DNA of 64,000 nt from NCBI GenBank assembly GCA_002350805.1, contig DEFO01000051.1:1-64000 (forward strand). The letters are read 5' to 3'. Position numbers and translations under genes: made by a program. The stretch is from Prevotella sp. UBA2850 (GTDB lineage: Bacteria; Bacteroidota; Bacteroidia; Bacteroidales; Bacteroidaceae). Below, in pieces: positions 33,142 to 42,173 of this stretch. The notes under the pieces were generated by a model, which was not told the DNA's origin, searched no databases, and worked only from the letters and a program-made list of their open reading frames with translations. Position 1 is the first letter of the stretch. Each line of letters begins with the position of its first letter.

Positions 33142-34587
33142 ATGAACATATATAAATTACTTTCGTCGGCTGCTATCGGAGTCTCTATGTTGATTACATC
33201 ATGTTCCGAGTACACCGACATCCAGCCTAAGGGTATGAACCTCCTTGAGACAAGTGCCCAGCTTGAGATGCTGCTCAATGATTATTACCAGTATTTCATG
33301 ATGATGAACGATGTCCGTGCAATCGGTAGTGATATCGTATTCACAAGCTCATCTGTACCTTATCAGCTCTCATTACCCTACAAATCAGCAAATACCATTT
33401 ATTGGACTTATGATGAGGTAGGTCATGATAAAGAGCTGCCAAACCTCGTCAATATAGACTACACCTACACCGGTGCATACATGATTATCGGTAAGGTTGC
33501 CAATCCTATCCTCCAGCTTGTTGACAAGGCTCAGGGCGAGGAAGACCATAAGCGCAAGATTAAATGCGAGGCCCTCACTCTCCGGGCCTTCGCTCATTTC
33601 CTTGCTGTCCAGAAGTTCGCTAAGGCTTATAATTCATCTTATGCTGCTGAAACCCCATCTATCATATATTTCAAGGAAACCGACGACATTATCAAGAACC
33701 AGCCTCAGCGCTCCCTGCAGGAGGTTTACGACGATATCCTTGCTGACTGCAACAAAGCCATTGAGATTGATGGACTTCCTGCCGAACCGGTCAACACCAT
33801 GCGTATGGGTAAACCTATGCTATATGCTGTTAAGGCATGGACTCTCGCTGCTATGCACCGTCTCTCGGAGGCTGCAGATGCTGCACGTGAGGCCTTGAAA
33901 TACAATAGCACCATCGAGGATTACAACACGCTCATTGGCCCTGCCGTTTATGGTATGGGAAAAGGTATCATTCGCCCGATGCTTGGCATGAAGGAGGATT
34001 ATTTCTGCTCCTACGATTTCTTTGACATGAACGTTCTGCTCCCCGAATGTATGGCTGCATTTGAACCGGGCTACCTTTCTCTGACTGCGATACCTGATTA
34101 TGATATGACTCACCAGTGGGATGAGGTAGGTGGTTATTGCAAAGGAAATCTCGGTATCGAAGGCAAGGCTGTCTGTGTTGGTACCGATTGTTGGAACCCC
34201 GTTGGACCCAAGTCTACCCACATGTATCTGATCCTTGCTGAGGATGCCATTGAGCGCGGTCAGTTCGACGAGGCGATGGGCTATCTTGACACTATCCGTG
34301 AGAAGCGTTTCCGCCCTGCTGATTATCATCCCCTCAAAGGCACTGGCATCAACGACAAGGCTACTGCTATCGCCAAGCTGAAGCAGATTTCTCACGGTGA
34401 ATGTGCCTACACGTTCTATAACTTCGTGCAGCGCAAACGCTGGAATCAGCTCCCCGACTACAAACAGAACTATTCTCACACCATTGATGGCAAGACCTAC
34501 ACCATCACTCCAGAATCCACCCTCTGGATTTTCCCCTTCCCCACTTCTGTGACTTCTATCAACAGTTTGGTTAAACAGAATTTCTAA
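33142..34587 (+). CDS. SusD/RagB-family outer-membrane lipoprotein
   Basis: Substrate-binding lipoprotein of 481 residues. Signal peptide ends in MLITSCSEY (lipidated Cys). N-terminal SusD segment (DIQPKGMNLLETSAQLEMLL), helical TPR-like core (LRAFAHFLAVQKFAKAY, LQEVYDDILADCNKAIE) and the C-terminal ISHGECAYTFYNFVQRKRWNQL equivalent to the RxxELxxEGxRxxDLxRW motif, somewhat divergent. The start at 33142 lies 9 bp after the SusC stop. Codon use resembles the barrel half of SusC rather than the flanking genes, consistent with co-acquisition. Confidence 0.9.
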   Translation: MNIYKLLSSAAIGVSMLITSCSEYTDIQPKGMNLLETSAQLEMLLNDYYQYFMMMNDVRAIGSDIVFTSSSVPYQLSLPYKSANTIYWTYDEVGHDKELPNLVNIDYTYTGAYMIIGKVANPILQLVDKAQGEEDHKRKIKCEALTLRAFAHFLAVQKFAKAYNSSYAAETPSIIYFKETDDIIKNQPQRSLQEVYDDILADCNKAIEIDGLPAEPVNTMRMGKPMLYAVKAWTLAAMHRLSEAADAAREALKYNSTIEDYNTLIGPAVYGMGKGIIRPMLGMKEDYFCSYDFFDMNVLLPECMAAFEPGYLSLTAIPDYDMTHQWDEVGGYCKGNLGIEGKAVCVGTDCWNPVGPKSTHMYLILAEDAIERGQFDEAMGYLDTIREKRFRPADYHPLKGTGINDKATAIAKLKQISHGECAYTFYNFVQRKRWNQLPDYKQNYSHTIDGKTYTITPESTLWIFPFPTSVTSINSLVKQNF

Positions 34588-34599
34588 TTATCAAAAGTT

Positions 34600-35727
34600 A
34601 TGAAAATTATTAAATTAATCGGATTCCTCTCTCTCGGTTTGCTTTATGCTTTTTCAAGCAAGCCTTCCAACCAATTCACCCTTTCCGGAACGACAGACGC
34701 TGCCGACGGTGAAAAGTTCTATCTCTCTTATTCGGTCAACGACTCAATGATTAGGGATACCGCCACAGTGGCTAATGGCTCATTCTCATTCTCCGGAACT
34801 TTGAACCATCCTACCGACGCTTACCTCTATGCCGGCGAACTGAATGCTCGTGACAACAACCGCATCCGCCGCTTTATGCTTGATCTCGCCGATATGACAG
34901 TCTCTCTCAGCGGCGATGATTACAGTAAAGCACCCGTCTCGGGTTCACCTTCCACGGTAGAGTCTGACTCTCTTGACGCTGTGATTGCAGGCATCTACAG
35001 TATGGCTGACCCTTACAAAGACATTATCCGCAACCACGAAACAACAACTCCCGCACTCATCGACAGTTTGCAGCGTTTTGTACTCACACCGATGCGCGAT
35101 AGCGTATTCCACACCCGGTTGAATTTCGTCAAGACTCATCCAGCCTCATTCAACAACCTTGGTGTGATGTACGTTCTGGCTCAGGACCTCACATATCCTC
35201 AGATCAAGGAAATCTACGAAAGCTGGAACCCCGAAGTCCAGGCTGCCGCAACCCTTGTGAAACATCAGCTCAATCGCCTCGCCGCCATCCAGCCCGGGCA
35301 ACCCGCTCCCGAGCTTCAAGGCACCACACCTGCCGGCAAGACAATCACCCTCAGCTCACTCAAGGGTAAACCCGTCCTCGTCGACTTCTGGGCAACCTGG
35401 TGCGTCCCCTGCCGCAAGTCATTTCCACACATCAAAGAGATTTACAACAAGTATCATGACCGCGGACTTGAAGTCTTCTGCATCGCCTCCGACAACAAGA
35501 ACGTGGAAGGCTGGCGTAAAGCCATCATCAAGGACGGTATAGAACCCTTCCATCACATCCTCCGTGAATTCAAAGGCGAAGACGGTAAGATGATTGACCA
35601 GAACGACATCTACAACGTCTCATACATCCCCTCTAAATTCCTCGTCGCAGCCGATGGCACAATGATTGGTCGCTTCGACAATCCCGCCGAGCTTGACGCC
35701 AAGCTCTCCGAACTTTTTGGAGAATAA
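34600..35727 (+). CDS. TlpA-like thioredoxin-domain protein with DUF4369-type N-terminus
   Basis: Exported thiol-disulfide protein of 375 residues. Hydrophobic signal (LIGFLSLGLLYAFSS), DUF4369-like beta domain (FTLSGTTDAADGEKFYLSY), helical linker, then an AhpC/TSA-type thioredoxin domain with WATWCVPC and the cis-Pro motif YIPSKFLV. It is the third gene of the susC-susD-tlpA unit (12 bp after SusD), and shares its codon pattern. A good terminator follows. The recurrence of TlpA genes at both ECF-controlled susCD loci suggests that thiol chemistry accompanies whatever these importers take up; that is inference. Confidence 0.87.
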   Translation: MKIIKLIGFLSLGLLYAFSSKPSNQFTLSGTTDAADGEKFYLSYSVNDSMIRDTATVANGSFSFSGTLNHPTDAYLYAGELNARDNNRIRRFMLDLADMTVSLSGDDYSKAPVSGSPSTVESDSLDAVIAGIYSMADPYKDIIRNHETTTPALIDSLQRFVLTPMRDSVFHTRLNFVKTHPASFNNLGVMYVLAQDLTYPQIKEIYESWNPEVQAAATLVKHQLNRLAAIQPGQPAPELQGTTPAGKTITLSSLKGKPVLVDFWATWCVPCRKSFPHIKEIYNKYHDRGLEVFCIASDNKNVEGWRKAIIKDGIEPFHHILREFKGEDGKMIDQNDIYNVSYIPSKFLVAADGTMIGRFDNPAELDAKLSELFGE

Positions 35728-35762
35728 TAAAGCAAATATAAGAGTTGATCTTTTTTGGATTG

Positions 35763-35804
35763 AAAGGCTTGCCGGGTTACCCCATTCTGGCAAGCCTTTT
35801 TTTT
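35763..35804 (+). terminator. Rho-independent-type terminator of the second susCD locus
   Basis: AAAGGCTTGCC pairs with GGCAAGCCTTT, followed by a run of eight or more T. Confidence 0.9.
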
Positions 35805-35914
35805 AGCCACCCCTCCATGCGATGCAACCCGTGAGTTACCGACAGCTACGCAGAATTTGTCAATTCGCTCGGCTTTGCCGCTTGCTTTAGCAAGAACTTC
35901 ACGAGCGAGAGAAG

Positions 35915-36226
35915 TTAAGGAGTTAGGGAATTAAGCCAATTGTCCAAATGGCCTGCATAATACAGCGGAATGTTGTAGAGAGTGAATGCTCTACCGTCGG
36001 TTCGGGTGATGACATCGGAGGACAGCGGACCGTTCCACAATCGTAGGGCGATATTCTCACGCGACTCTTCCATAAACTGATGCAGGGAGCGGAGCTTTGA
36101 ATTGTTGCCAGTCTTTACCTCAATGGGCAGCAGATGCGACTTATAGCGTATCACAAAGATACACATTATTTTCAAATCCAAACCAACTGATAGCAAAACC
36201 AGTATCAAATCCAAAGCAAGAGGCAA
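35915..36226 (-). pseudogene. C-terminal remnant of a DUF4143-type AAA ATPase
   Basis: The last 70 codons read HLLPIEVKTGNNSKLRSLHQ, then FMEESRENIALRLWNGPL and YNIPLYYAGHLDNWL, the nuclease-like C-terminal end of the large Bacteroidetes AAA+ ATPase/DUF4143 family (full length about 400 residues). The first 30 codons of the open frame look unrelated and no ATPase domain follows. A dead fragment in an AT-rich scar region. Confidence 0.7.
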
Positions 36227-36317
36227 AGAGAATGACTTTCACAGTACACATCAAACCACCCATTCCATCCAATTGTCTGGCGTAATGACAGCTGTCTCCT
36301 TTACACAAGTATCATCT

Positions 36318-38285
36318 TTAAAAGCGTACTTTTGCCCACCTGCCGCGCTCCTGATCAAGTTTATCAAGCCATGCCTTACTGAGTTCTTCAAGTTTTTCAT
36401 CACGGTCAGTGTTCGTAACAATATTCGCCATTATTCCACGGCGGTTACTATTGTCGAAGTACTTTTCCATCAAGAATGATACATCAAAGTCCTTACCAAT
36501 GAGTCGAGCAAAGTACTCAATTGTCTGCATTGAAATAATCATACCAAGAACACTCTTCAGGTGCTCATCTTTATATACAAAGACAGGTTCTTCAGTAGCA
36601 GACTTACAATGACTTACAAAGGCATCGATGATTTCTCTTGCGTTCTCATGAATATGCTTGCCGAGTTCTCGTGACAGGATAGTATCAATTGAAGACGTTG
36701 ACAATTGGAAAATCTTAGTATTTGCCTTTACCGAGCAATCAATATCCTTAGCTGATTCAGCCGGGTTGTCAGTCTTTACACAATACAGCACACCATCTCC
36801 CCAACACTCATTGAGCGTTGAATTTTCGCGATTTATAGTGAAATAAAGATGTCCATCTATGTATGCCAGAGGGTAGATTTCCTTTCCTGGCATGTAAACG
36901 ACATGCTTAGGATTGCCAAAGATGGCCTTTATGTCACGAGCCATCTGAATGATTGGCTCAGGGGCATTCAAATCACATTTTTCGGCAACACAGAAAGTAG
37001 TTGTTCCTCTACTGTCAAAGAAATCACCAAGGAATCGGCTTTGCCAACCAACATTAGCAGTGCCATATTCCCATTCCTGATAATTGTTGTCAACAAACAG
37101 GGTTGAAGGCTTAGATGAAGCAGTAAACGACTTCTTTAGCTCTCGCAATGAAGAAACCTGAACCTCCTTACCTGCAAACACTGTAGGAATTGGCTCAGGC
37201 ATGATGCCCTTTGTCTGTTCCTGTTCTTCAATCCAGTCGAGAGATGCTTGAATATCAATGTGACGCAAGAATCTCAAAGTAAACTTGTCGAGAAGCATAT
37301 CCTTAGAGTCCTTATCCTTGGCAATATTCAGAAGCTTCTTCGCACCAGAAATCACATCAAGCATAGTCTGATTCTCATGCAGCTTGATAGAATATCCAGC
37401 ACCTCCTGGATTCGTATCAAAGATACAAAGGTGTCTGTTCTGCATTACTGCGAAGTCCACTGAATTACGTTCCCATCCCTTCAATTCAACCAATGCCTGA
37501 CAGAACACAATGCCCAGAGTAATGAGTAAGTTGACATTCTTGTCATCAATTTCTTTGTTTGGCGAGAAGTTAATCCAGCTTGTATCACCCTTATGTCGAA
37601 GACGAATCTCACAATAGTCCGTCTGCATCAGGTCGCCAATAATCACGTTGCGCTTAACCAATGCTCTATCGTTAGAACCGAAGCAGTGGCACCTTGGCTC
37701 ACGGTTGATAGCATAGTGGAACCACTGACCTTTGGAGTTCTTCCTGTCATTGATTTCACGAGGAGTCATAGCCTGTCTGTCATCCACCTGACCATACTCT
37801 ATTGTCATCTTTCCACACTTGGTACACATCGCATAACCATAACCGATGCCTTCATTATAATATAAGATGTTAGCATTTCCAGAGTTCATGTTGCGCCTTG
37901 TTGAGAAAAGATGTGGTTCCGTAACTCTATTCTCCCAGTCATTTGTACCAATCAACTGGGAACTTACTTTCGTGTAAATGTTATCTTCTACAGCTCGGCT
38001 GTACTCTTCGTTCGGATCAGGAAGGAACCTCGCAGGTTGAACCAATGTAAGATTCTCCTGACCGTTTACATTCCATGGAATGCGACTGTCAAGTGTAGGA
38101 TCATTGCCGACAATTGTCTTGTTGGCATTACGATACAACTGCTTGTAAGTACGTTGGTCGGTATATTCATCAGAAGTAGAAAGACCACGAACTACATATA
38201 CCACACCATCCACAACTATGCTATTGCCAGGAACATACTGCTGTATAGCCTCACGCAGTGTATATGAAGGATTTGAAGACCCACC
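36318..38285 (-). pseudogene. C-terminal part of a DUF1998-containing defence-type protein
   Basis: About 650 codons without frame breaks, more AT-rich than the surroundings. It carries the DUF1998 (MZB-like) region: zinc-ligand pairs CTKCGK and CHCFGS, the LLITLGIVFCQALVELKGWE segment and the signature FDTNPGGAGYS. DUF1998 is found at the C-terminus of large helicase-like proteins of phage-defence systems such as Druantia DruE and DISARM DrmB. A further 250-residue C-terminal part is unrecognised. The helicase portion is absent: at about 38285 the frame runs into antisense of another gene (the first 28 codons of the open frame up to 38363 are shadow). Probably a residue of a defence locus. 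Confidence 0.7.
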
Positions 38286-38295
38286 CGACTGCGAG

Positions 38296-39522
38296 TATAT
38301 CAGCAGTGGTGTATGCCTGAAGACACTCGATGCCGTAGCTATAGGTCGCCACGGGAATTTCATGCACTGGGGCTTTGTGGCCTCGCCACTCTACATGACC
38401 AACGAGGCCAAAGTGGTATTTGCCAATGCTGTGGCCTATATAGCCAAATTTAAAGGCACACGCATCGTGCGCAAATATAACGACCGTATAGCCACACGTG
38501 AATACCTGAAAGAGCTGAAAGAACTGGCAACCTACGACTCATACAAAGAGGGATTCGGTTATCGAAACGAGACAAAGAAAAGGCAGCGTGAACGATATTA
38601 TGCCGCATTGGAGAAGAAAAACAAGGGCGAGAAACTCTCAGCAGATGAAGAGTACTACCTGAACAATACCGACGAAGACATTGACGAAGACTATAGCATG
38701 GCCGACCAGTTGCGCTTCTATCAGAAGAAAGGCATCTTTGAAATGTTCGGTGAGGACGAGAAAGAGATTCAAGAGTACTACGACCACAACCGCGACTACT
38801 TCTACGGCGGTGGCAAAGAGTTGTACACCATAACGCTTGACACCGACGTGAAAGGCCTAGGCTTTGCCAACAACGATATCCGGCTGATTGACCGTGCAAT
38901 CAGTCTGTGGGAGCAAGGCATACAGAAAGCACGTGCCAAGCGAATACTCACACGCTACACCCTCTGCCGATTTAACACCCCGCAAGAGTGGCGCCAGTGG
39001 TTCAACACCTATAAGGACCGACTCTTCTTCACAGAGAGTGGTGGTTGGTTGTGGCTCGTTAATTCCACCGACCCCAGTATTCCAGGCAACGACTATAGTG
39101 TATTGAAAGATGTCTGCCAACCTCAAGACAGCAAGAGCAAGCAGCAAGAGCAAACCAGCCACGAAAATCCCGTTGTTGCATCTGCCAGTTACGACGCTTC
39201 TCACAAACAGGTTGTGGTAAGTCTGCGAATACATCCTGGCTATCACATTTACGGCAAAGTTTCGTCGAAAGATCCTTATATTCAAACTGAAATCAAGATA
39301 AACTTGACGGACGGATGGCAGAATGACGGCAATCTAGAGACTTCACCTGTCAGAGAGTTCAATACTAGTGGTACTACCGTTTACGAAGGCAATGCCCTGT
39401 TTCGTCAGAAAGTAAGAGGCTCTGGTCCTGGAACTGCCAATGTAATTGTCAGCTGGCAATGCTGTGACGACCACATCTGTATGCCTCCTGTGGAAAAACA
39501 ATTCTCTATTCAATTGAGATAA
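38296..39522 (+). pseudogene. 5'-truncated secreted protein with C-terminal DsbD-alpha-like domain
   Basis: The frame begins at the junction with the DUF1998 fragment and has no start of its own. It contains GRHGNFMHWGFVASPLYM, a long charged helical part (KKRQRERYYAALEKKNKGE) and ends with a DsbD N-terminal-type domain (VVVSLRIHPGYHIYGKVSS, VIVSWQCCDDHICMPP) carrying the CCDDHIC cysteines that in DsbD exchange disulfides. Homologous Bacteroidetes proteins are longer, so the N-terminal half has been lost. Whether the remainder is expressed is doubtful. The function of the middle part is unknown to me. Confidence 0.6.
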
Positions 39523-39714
39523 TAATCGTTAAACTACCGAATGTAACTTTGCAGCGACTAAAAAGGATTGTAAACCCAAATGATGATTAACGTAAAGTCG
39601 GGTCAACATGAATTAAAAATAAGTTTTATATGGGTCAACTCTTATCGTGAATAAGCTACTTATAGTGGGCGACTTAACTCGCTTATTTACAAGTGAAAAG
39701 ACTGTCTGGAGCAG

Positions 39715-39902
39715 TACCAAGCTTTGGTACGCACGCTACCAAATAGCGGTAGCTAGGCTACCAAGCGTCGGTAGGCAGGCTACCAAACACCGGTAGACAC
39801 ACTACCAGTCGCCTTGTACTGTGCGTACAGGTGCTTTGTACTGTCAGTACAGATGCCTTGTACTGTGTGTTCAGATGCCCTGTATGGCTACAGATGACTG
39901 TA
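39715..39902. repeat. Palindrome array with exact 22-bp period
   Basis: GGTAG....CTACC units begin at 39726, 39748, 39770 and 39792; TTGTACTG....TACAG units continue in the same register at 39814, 39836, 39858 and 39880. Each unit is a small dyad; the dyad sequence changes half-way but the 22-bp step (two helical turns) does not. It lies in the 600-bp gap 39523-40124, which has no gene. Confidence 0.85.
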
Positions 39903-39941
39903 CACACAGTACAATAGACACTAAGGTCACAGTGGAAATAG

Positions 39942-39979
39942 AAAGACCGGAATTACCTGCGAGGGCAATTCCGGTCTTT
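39942..39979. terminator. Hairpin terminator
   Basis: AAAGACCGGAATT pairs exactly with AATTCCGGTCTTT around a 12-base loop. Placed between the convergent DsbD-domain gene and the DUF4960 gene; it can act in both directions. Followed at 40079-40115 by CACTTCTCACTTGTC-type repeats. Confidence 0.75.
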
Positions 39980-40124
39980 GCTTGTTGTATAGTTGCTCTA
40001 AACTATCTTGTTGAGAGCTGGCAGCTTATGACTGAGAGGTATGAAAACCTTTTCAACTTGAGTCGCTGACTTGGGAGTAATCACACTTCTCACTTGTCAC
40101 TTCCCACTTGTCACTTGATAAAGC

Positions 40125-42134
40125 TTACTTCAGATAGCCGATGCAGTTCTTCGTGAAGCGCTCCAGCTGGCTCTGGCAGCTGTTCTCGCCGCCGATGTTC
40201 CACTCGTAGGCAGCCAGTCCGACAGCCACGATGCGGCCGGCGAAGCTGGTGGTAGGAGCAAAGTCGATGATACCTGCACAGCAGTAGTCGACCACATGGT
40301 TCCACGTGCCGAGCACGGTAGAGTTGGTGGTGTCTTCCCAAGCCTTCACCACGTTGGGGCTGGGAGCCAGACCGTAGGCGTTGAGGTCCCACATGCAGTT
40401 GTGGTCGCCCTTCACGCCGCTGCCGATGAAGGTATAGATGCTGCGCTCGTAGAGGCCAGAGACGAAGTCCATGCCCCAGTAGATGTCATGGCCAGAGTGG
40501 TCGTAGATCTGTCCCTCGGCATTGCCGATGATGGGCTGCGAGCCCCAGATGTCGCCGTTCTGTCCGCCCTCGCCATTGCCGTAGATGCCGGGAGCATAGG
40601 CCTCAGCGATGCGTCCTATGCCAACGGTGAGCTGGGTGGCATGGTTGGTGAGCAGCAGGTTACCACCGTCGGCGGTAAAGGCCTTCAGGGCATTGATGGT
40701 CTGAGCCGATGCCAGTCCGCCGGGCAGGTTCTGCCAGCCCTTCTCGATGCCGATGCGGTCGCACATCACCCAGCATACGGGGTTGTTCTCGATGTCGAGG
40801 TCGTCGACATTGTCGGGCGTGAAGATCACACCCTTGCCGGCGTCTACATAGTTCTTCTGGAACCAGGCCACGGCATCTTTCTCGTCGGCCGACTGCTGGT
40901 AGTCGGTAGCCACGAGCATGGCTACTTTCTGCTCAACAGGGGCAGCCACATAACTCAGACAGTTGGCTGTGAACTTCTCGAGCTGGTCTTGGCAGGAGTT
41001 CTCGCCGCCGATGTTCCACTCGTAGGCAGCCAGTCCAACGGCCAGTACGCGTCCTGCGAAGGTGGTGGTCGGGTCGAAGTCGATGATACCTGCACAGCAG
41101 TAGTCGACCACATGGTTCCATGTGCCGAGCACATGCGAGCTGGTAAGGTCTTCCCATGCCTTCACCACGTTGGGGCTGGGAGCCAGACCGTAGGCATTGA
41201 GGTCCCACATGCAGTTGTGGTCGCCCTTCACGCCGGCACCCTCGAAGGTGTAGATGCTGCGCTCGTAGAGTCCGCTGACGAACTTCATGCCGCGATAGAT
41301 GTCGTGGTCGCTATGGTCGTAGATCTGACCCTCGGCATTACCGATGATGGGCTGCGAGCCCCAGATGTCGCCGTTCTGACCACCCTCGCCATTGCCATAG
41401 ATGCCGGGAGCATAGGCGTCGGCAATACGGCCCACGGCAACGGTGAGCTGTGTGGCATGGTTGGTGAGGAAGAGGTTACCACCGTCGGCGGTGAAAGCTT
41501 TCAGCGCCTCGATGGTGTTGGTCGATGCCAGTCCGCCGGGCAGGTTCTGCCAGCCCTTCTCGATGCCGATGCGATCGCACATCACCCAGCATGCCGACTG
41601 TTTCTCGATGTCGAGGTCGTCGATGGTGGCGGGAGTGAGCAGCACGCCCTTGCCGGTGCTGACATAGTTCTTCTGGAACCAGGCCACAGCGTCTTTCTCG
41701 TCGGCTGAGTTGTTATAGTCGTCGGCCACCAGCATAGCCACCATGGTGCCGCCCTTCTGTGCTTCGTAGGCAATGTTGAAGCGCACGGTCTGTCCTTCCG
41801 ACACGCGGCCGTCGCTATAGCGGGCCTTCACGGTGTACGACACGTCGACATTCGTCGGTGCCTTCTTGATGAAATAAGAGTTCACCACCTGGTCGAGGTT
41901 AGTGATGTCGGCATCGTCTTTGATAATCTGGATGCCCGACTGGCCGCTCATCGTGGGGTTGTCCCAGCGCAGGGTTACCTGCCGGTTGCCCTGTGTGTAT
42001 TCGGCAATGAGGTTTCTGACGCCCTCGCTGAAGTTAGCCTCCTCGTATTCTACGTCAGAACAAGAGGTGAGGACGGGGGCTGCTGCCATTGTGCAACCCA
42101 CCAGACCTGCTAAGATGATATTCTTGATTTTCAT
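40125..42134 (-). CDS. DUF4960 surface glycan-binding-type lipoprotein with tandem duplicated domain
   Basis: Lipoprotein of 669 residues (start at 42134; signal ends APVLTSCSD). An N-terminal fibronectin-type domain (RQVTLRWDNPTMSGQSGIQI) is followed by two DUF4960 domains of about 270 residues that are nearly identical (both contain CWVMCDRIGIEKGWQNLPGG, YGNGEGGQNGDIWGSQPI and NHVVDYCCAGIIDF). DUF4960 occurs in the SusE position of Bacteroides levan loci, where it binds fructan at the cell surface. One domain per protein is usual; here an internal duplication doubles it. Third gene of the susC-susD unit. Fructan as ligand is inferred from family and context. Confidence 0.88.
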   Translation of the reverse strand: MKIKNIILAGLVGCTMAAAPVLTSCSDVEYEEANFSEGVRNLIAEYTQGNRQVTLRWDNPTMSGQSGIQIIKDDADITNLDQVVNSYFIKKAPTNVDVSYTVKARYSDGRVSEGQTVRFNIAYEAQKGGTMVAMLVADDYNNSADEKDAVAWFQKNYVSTGKGVLLTPATIDDLDIEKQSACWVMCDRIGIEKGWQNLPGGLASTNTIEALKAFTADGGNLFLTNHATQLTVAVGRIADAYAPGIYGNGEGGQNGDIWGSQPIIGNAEGQIYDHSDHDIYRGMKFVSGLYERSIYTFEGAGVKGDHNCMWDLNAYGLAPSPNVVKAWEDLTSSHVLGTWNHVVDYCCAGIIDFDPTTTFAGRVLAVGLAAYEWNIGGENSCQDQLEKFTANCLSYVAAPVEQKVAMLVATDYQQSADEKDAVAWFQKNYVDAGKGVIFTPDNVDDLDIENNPVCWVMCDRIGIEKGWQNLPGGLASAQTINALKAFTADGGNLLLTNHATQLTVGIGRIAEAYAPGIYGNGEGGQNGDIWGSQPIIGNAEGQIYDHSGHDIYWGMDFVSGLYERSIYTFIGSGVKGDHNCMWDLNAYGLAPSPNVVKAWEDTTNSTVLGTWNHVVDYCCAGIIDFAPTTSFAGRIVAVGLAAYEWNIGGENSCQSQLERFTKNCIGYLK

Positions 42135-42173
42135 AACTTCTGTTTTATTACTATCTTCAAAATGATTCAATGC

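Noticed and set aside
39715..39902. Possible CRISPR or integron array
   Set aside because: 22-bp units have no spacers, no integrase is present, and the dyads are too short for attC sites.
40296..41708. Open frame of 470 codons on the plus strand
   Set aside because: Antisense of the duplicated DUF4960 gene; its internal repeat simply mirrors the coding strand.
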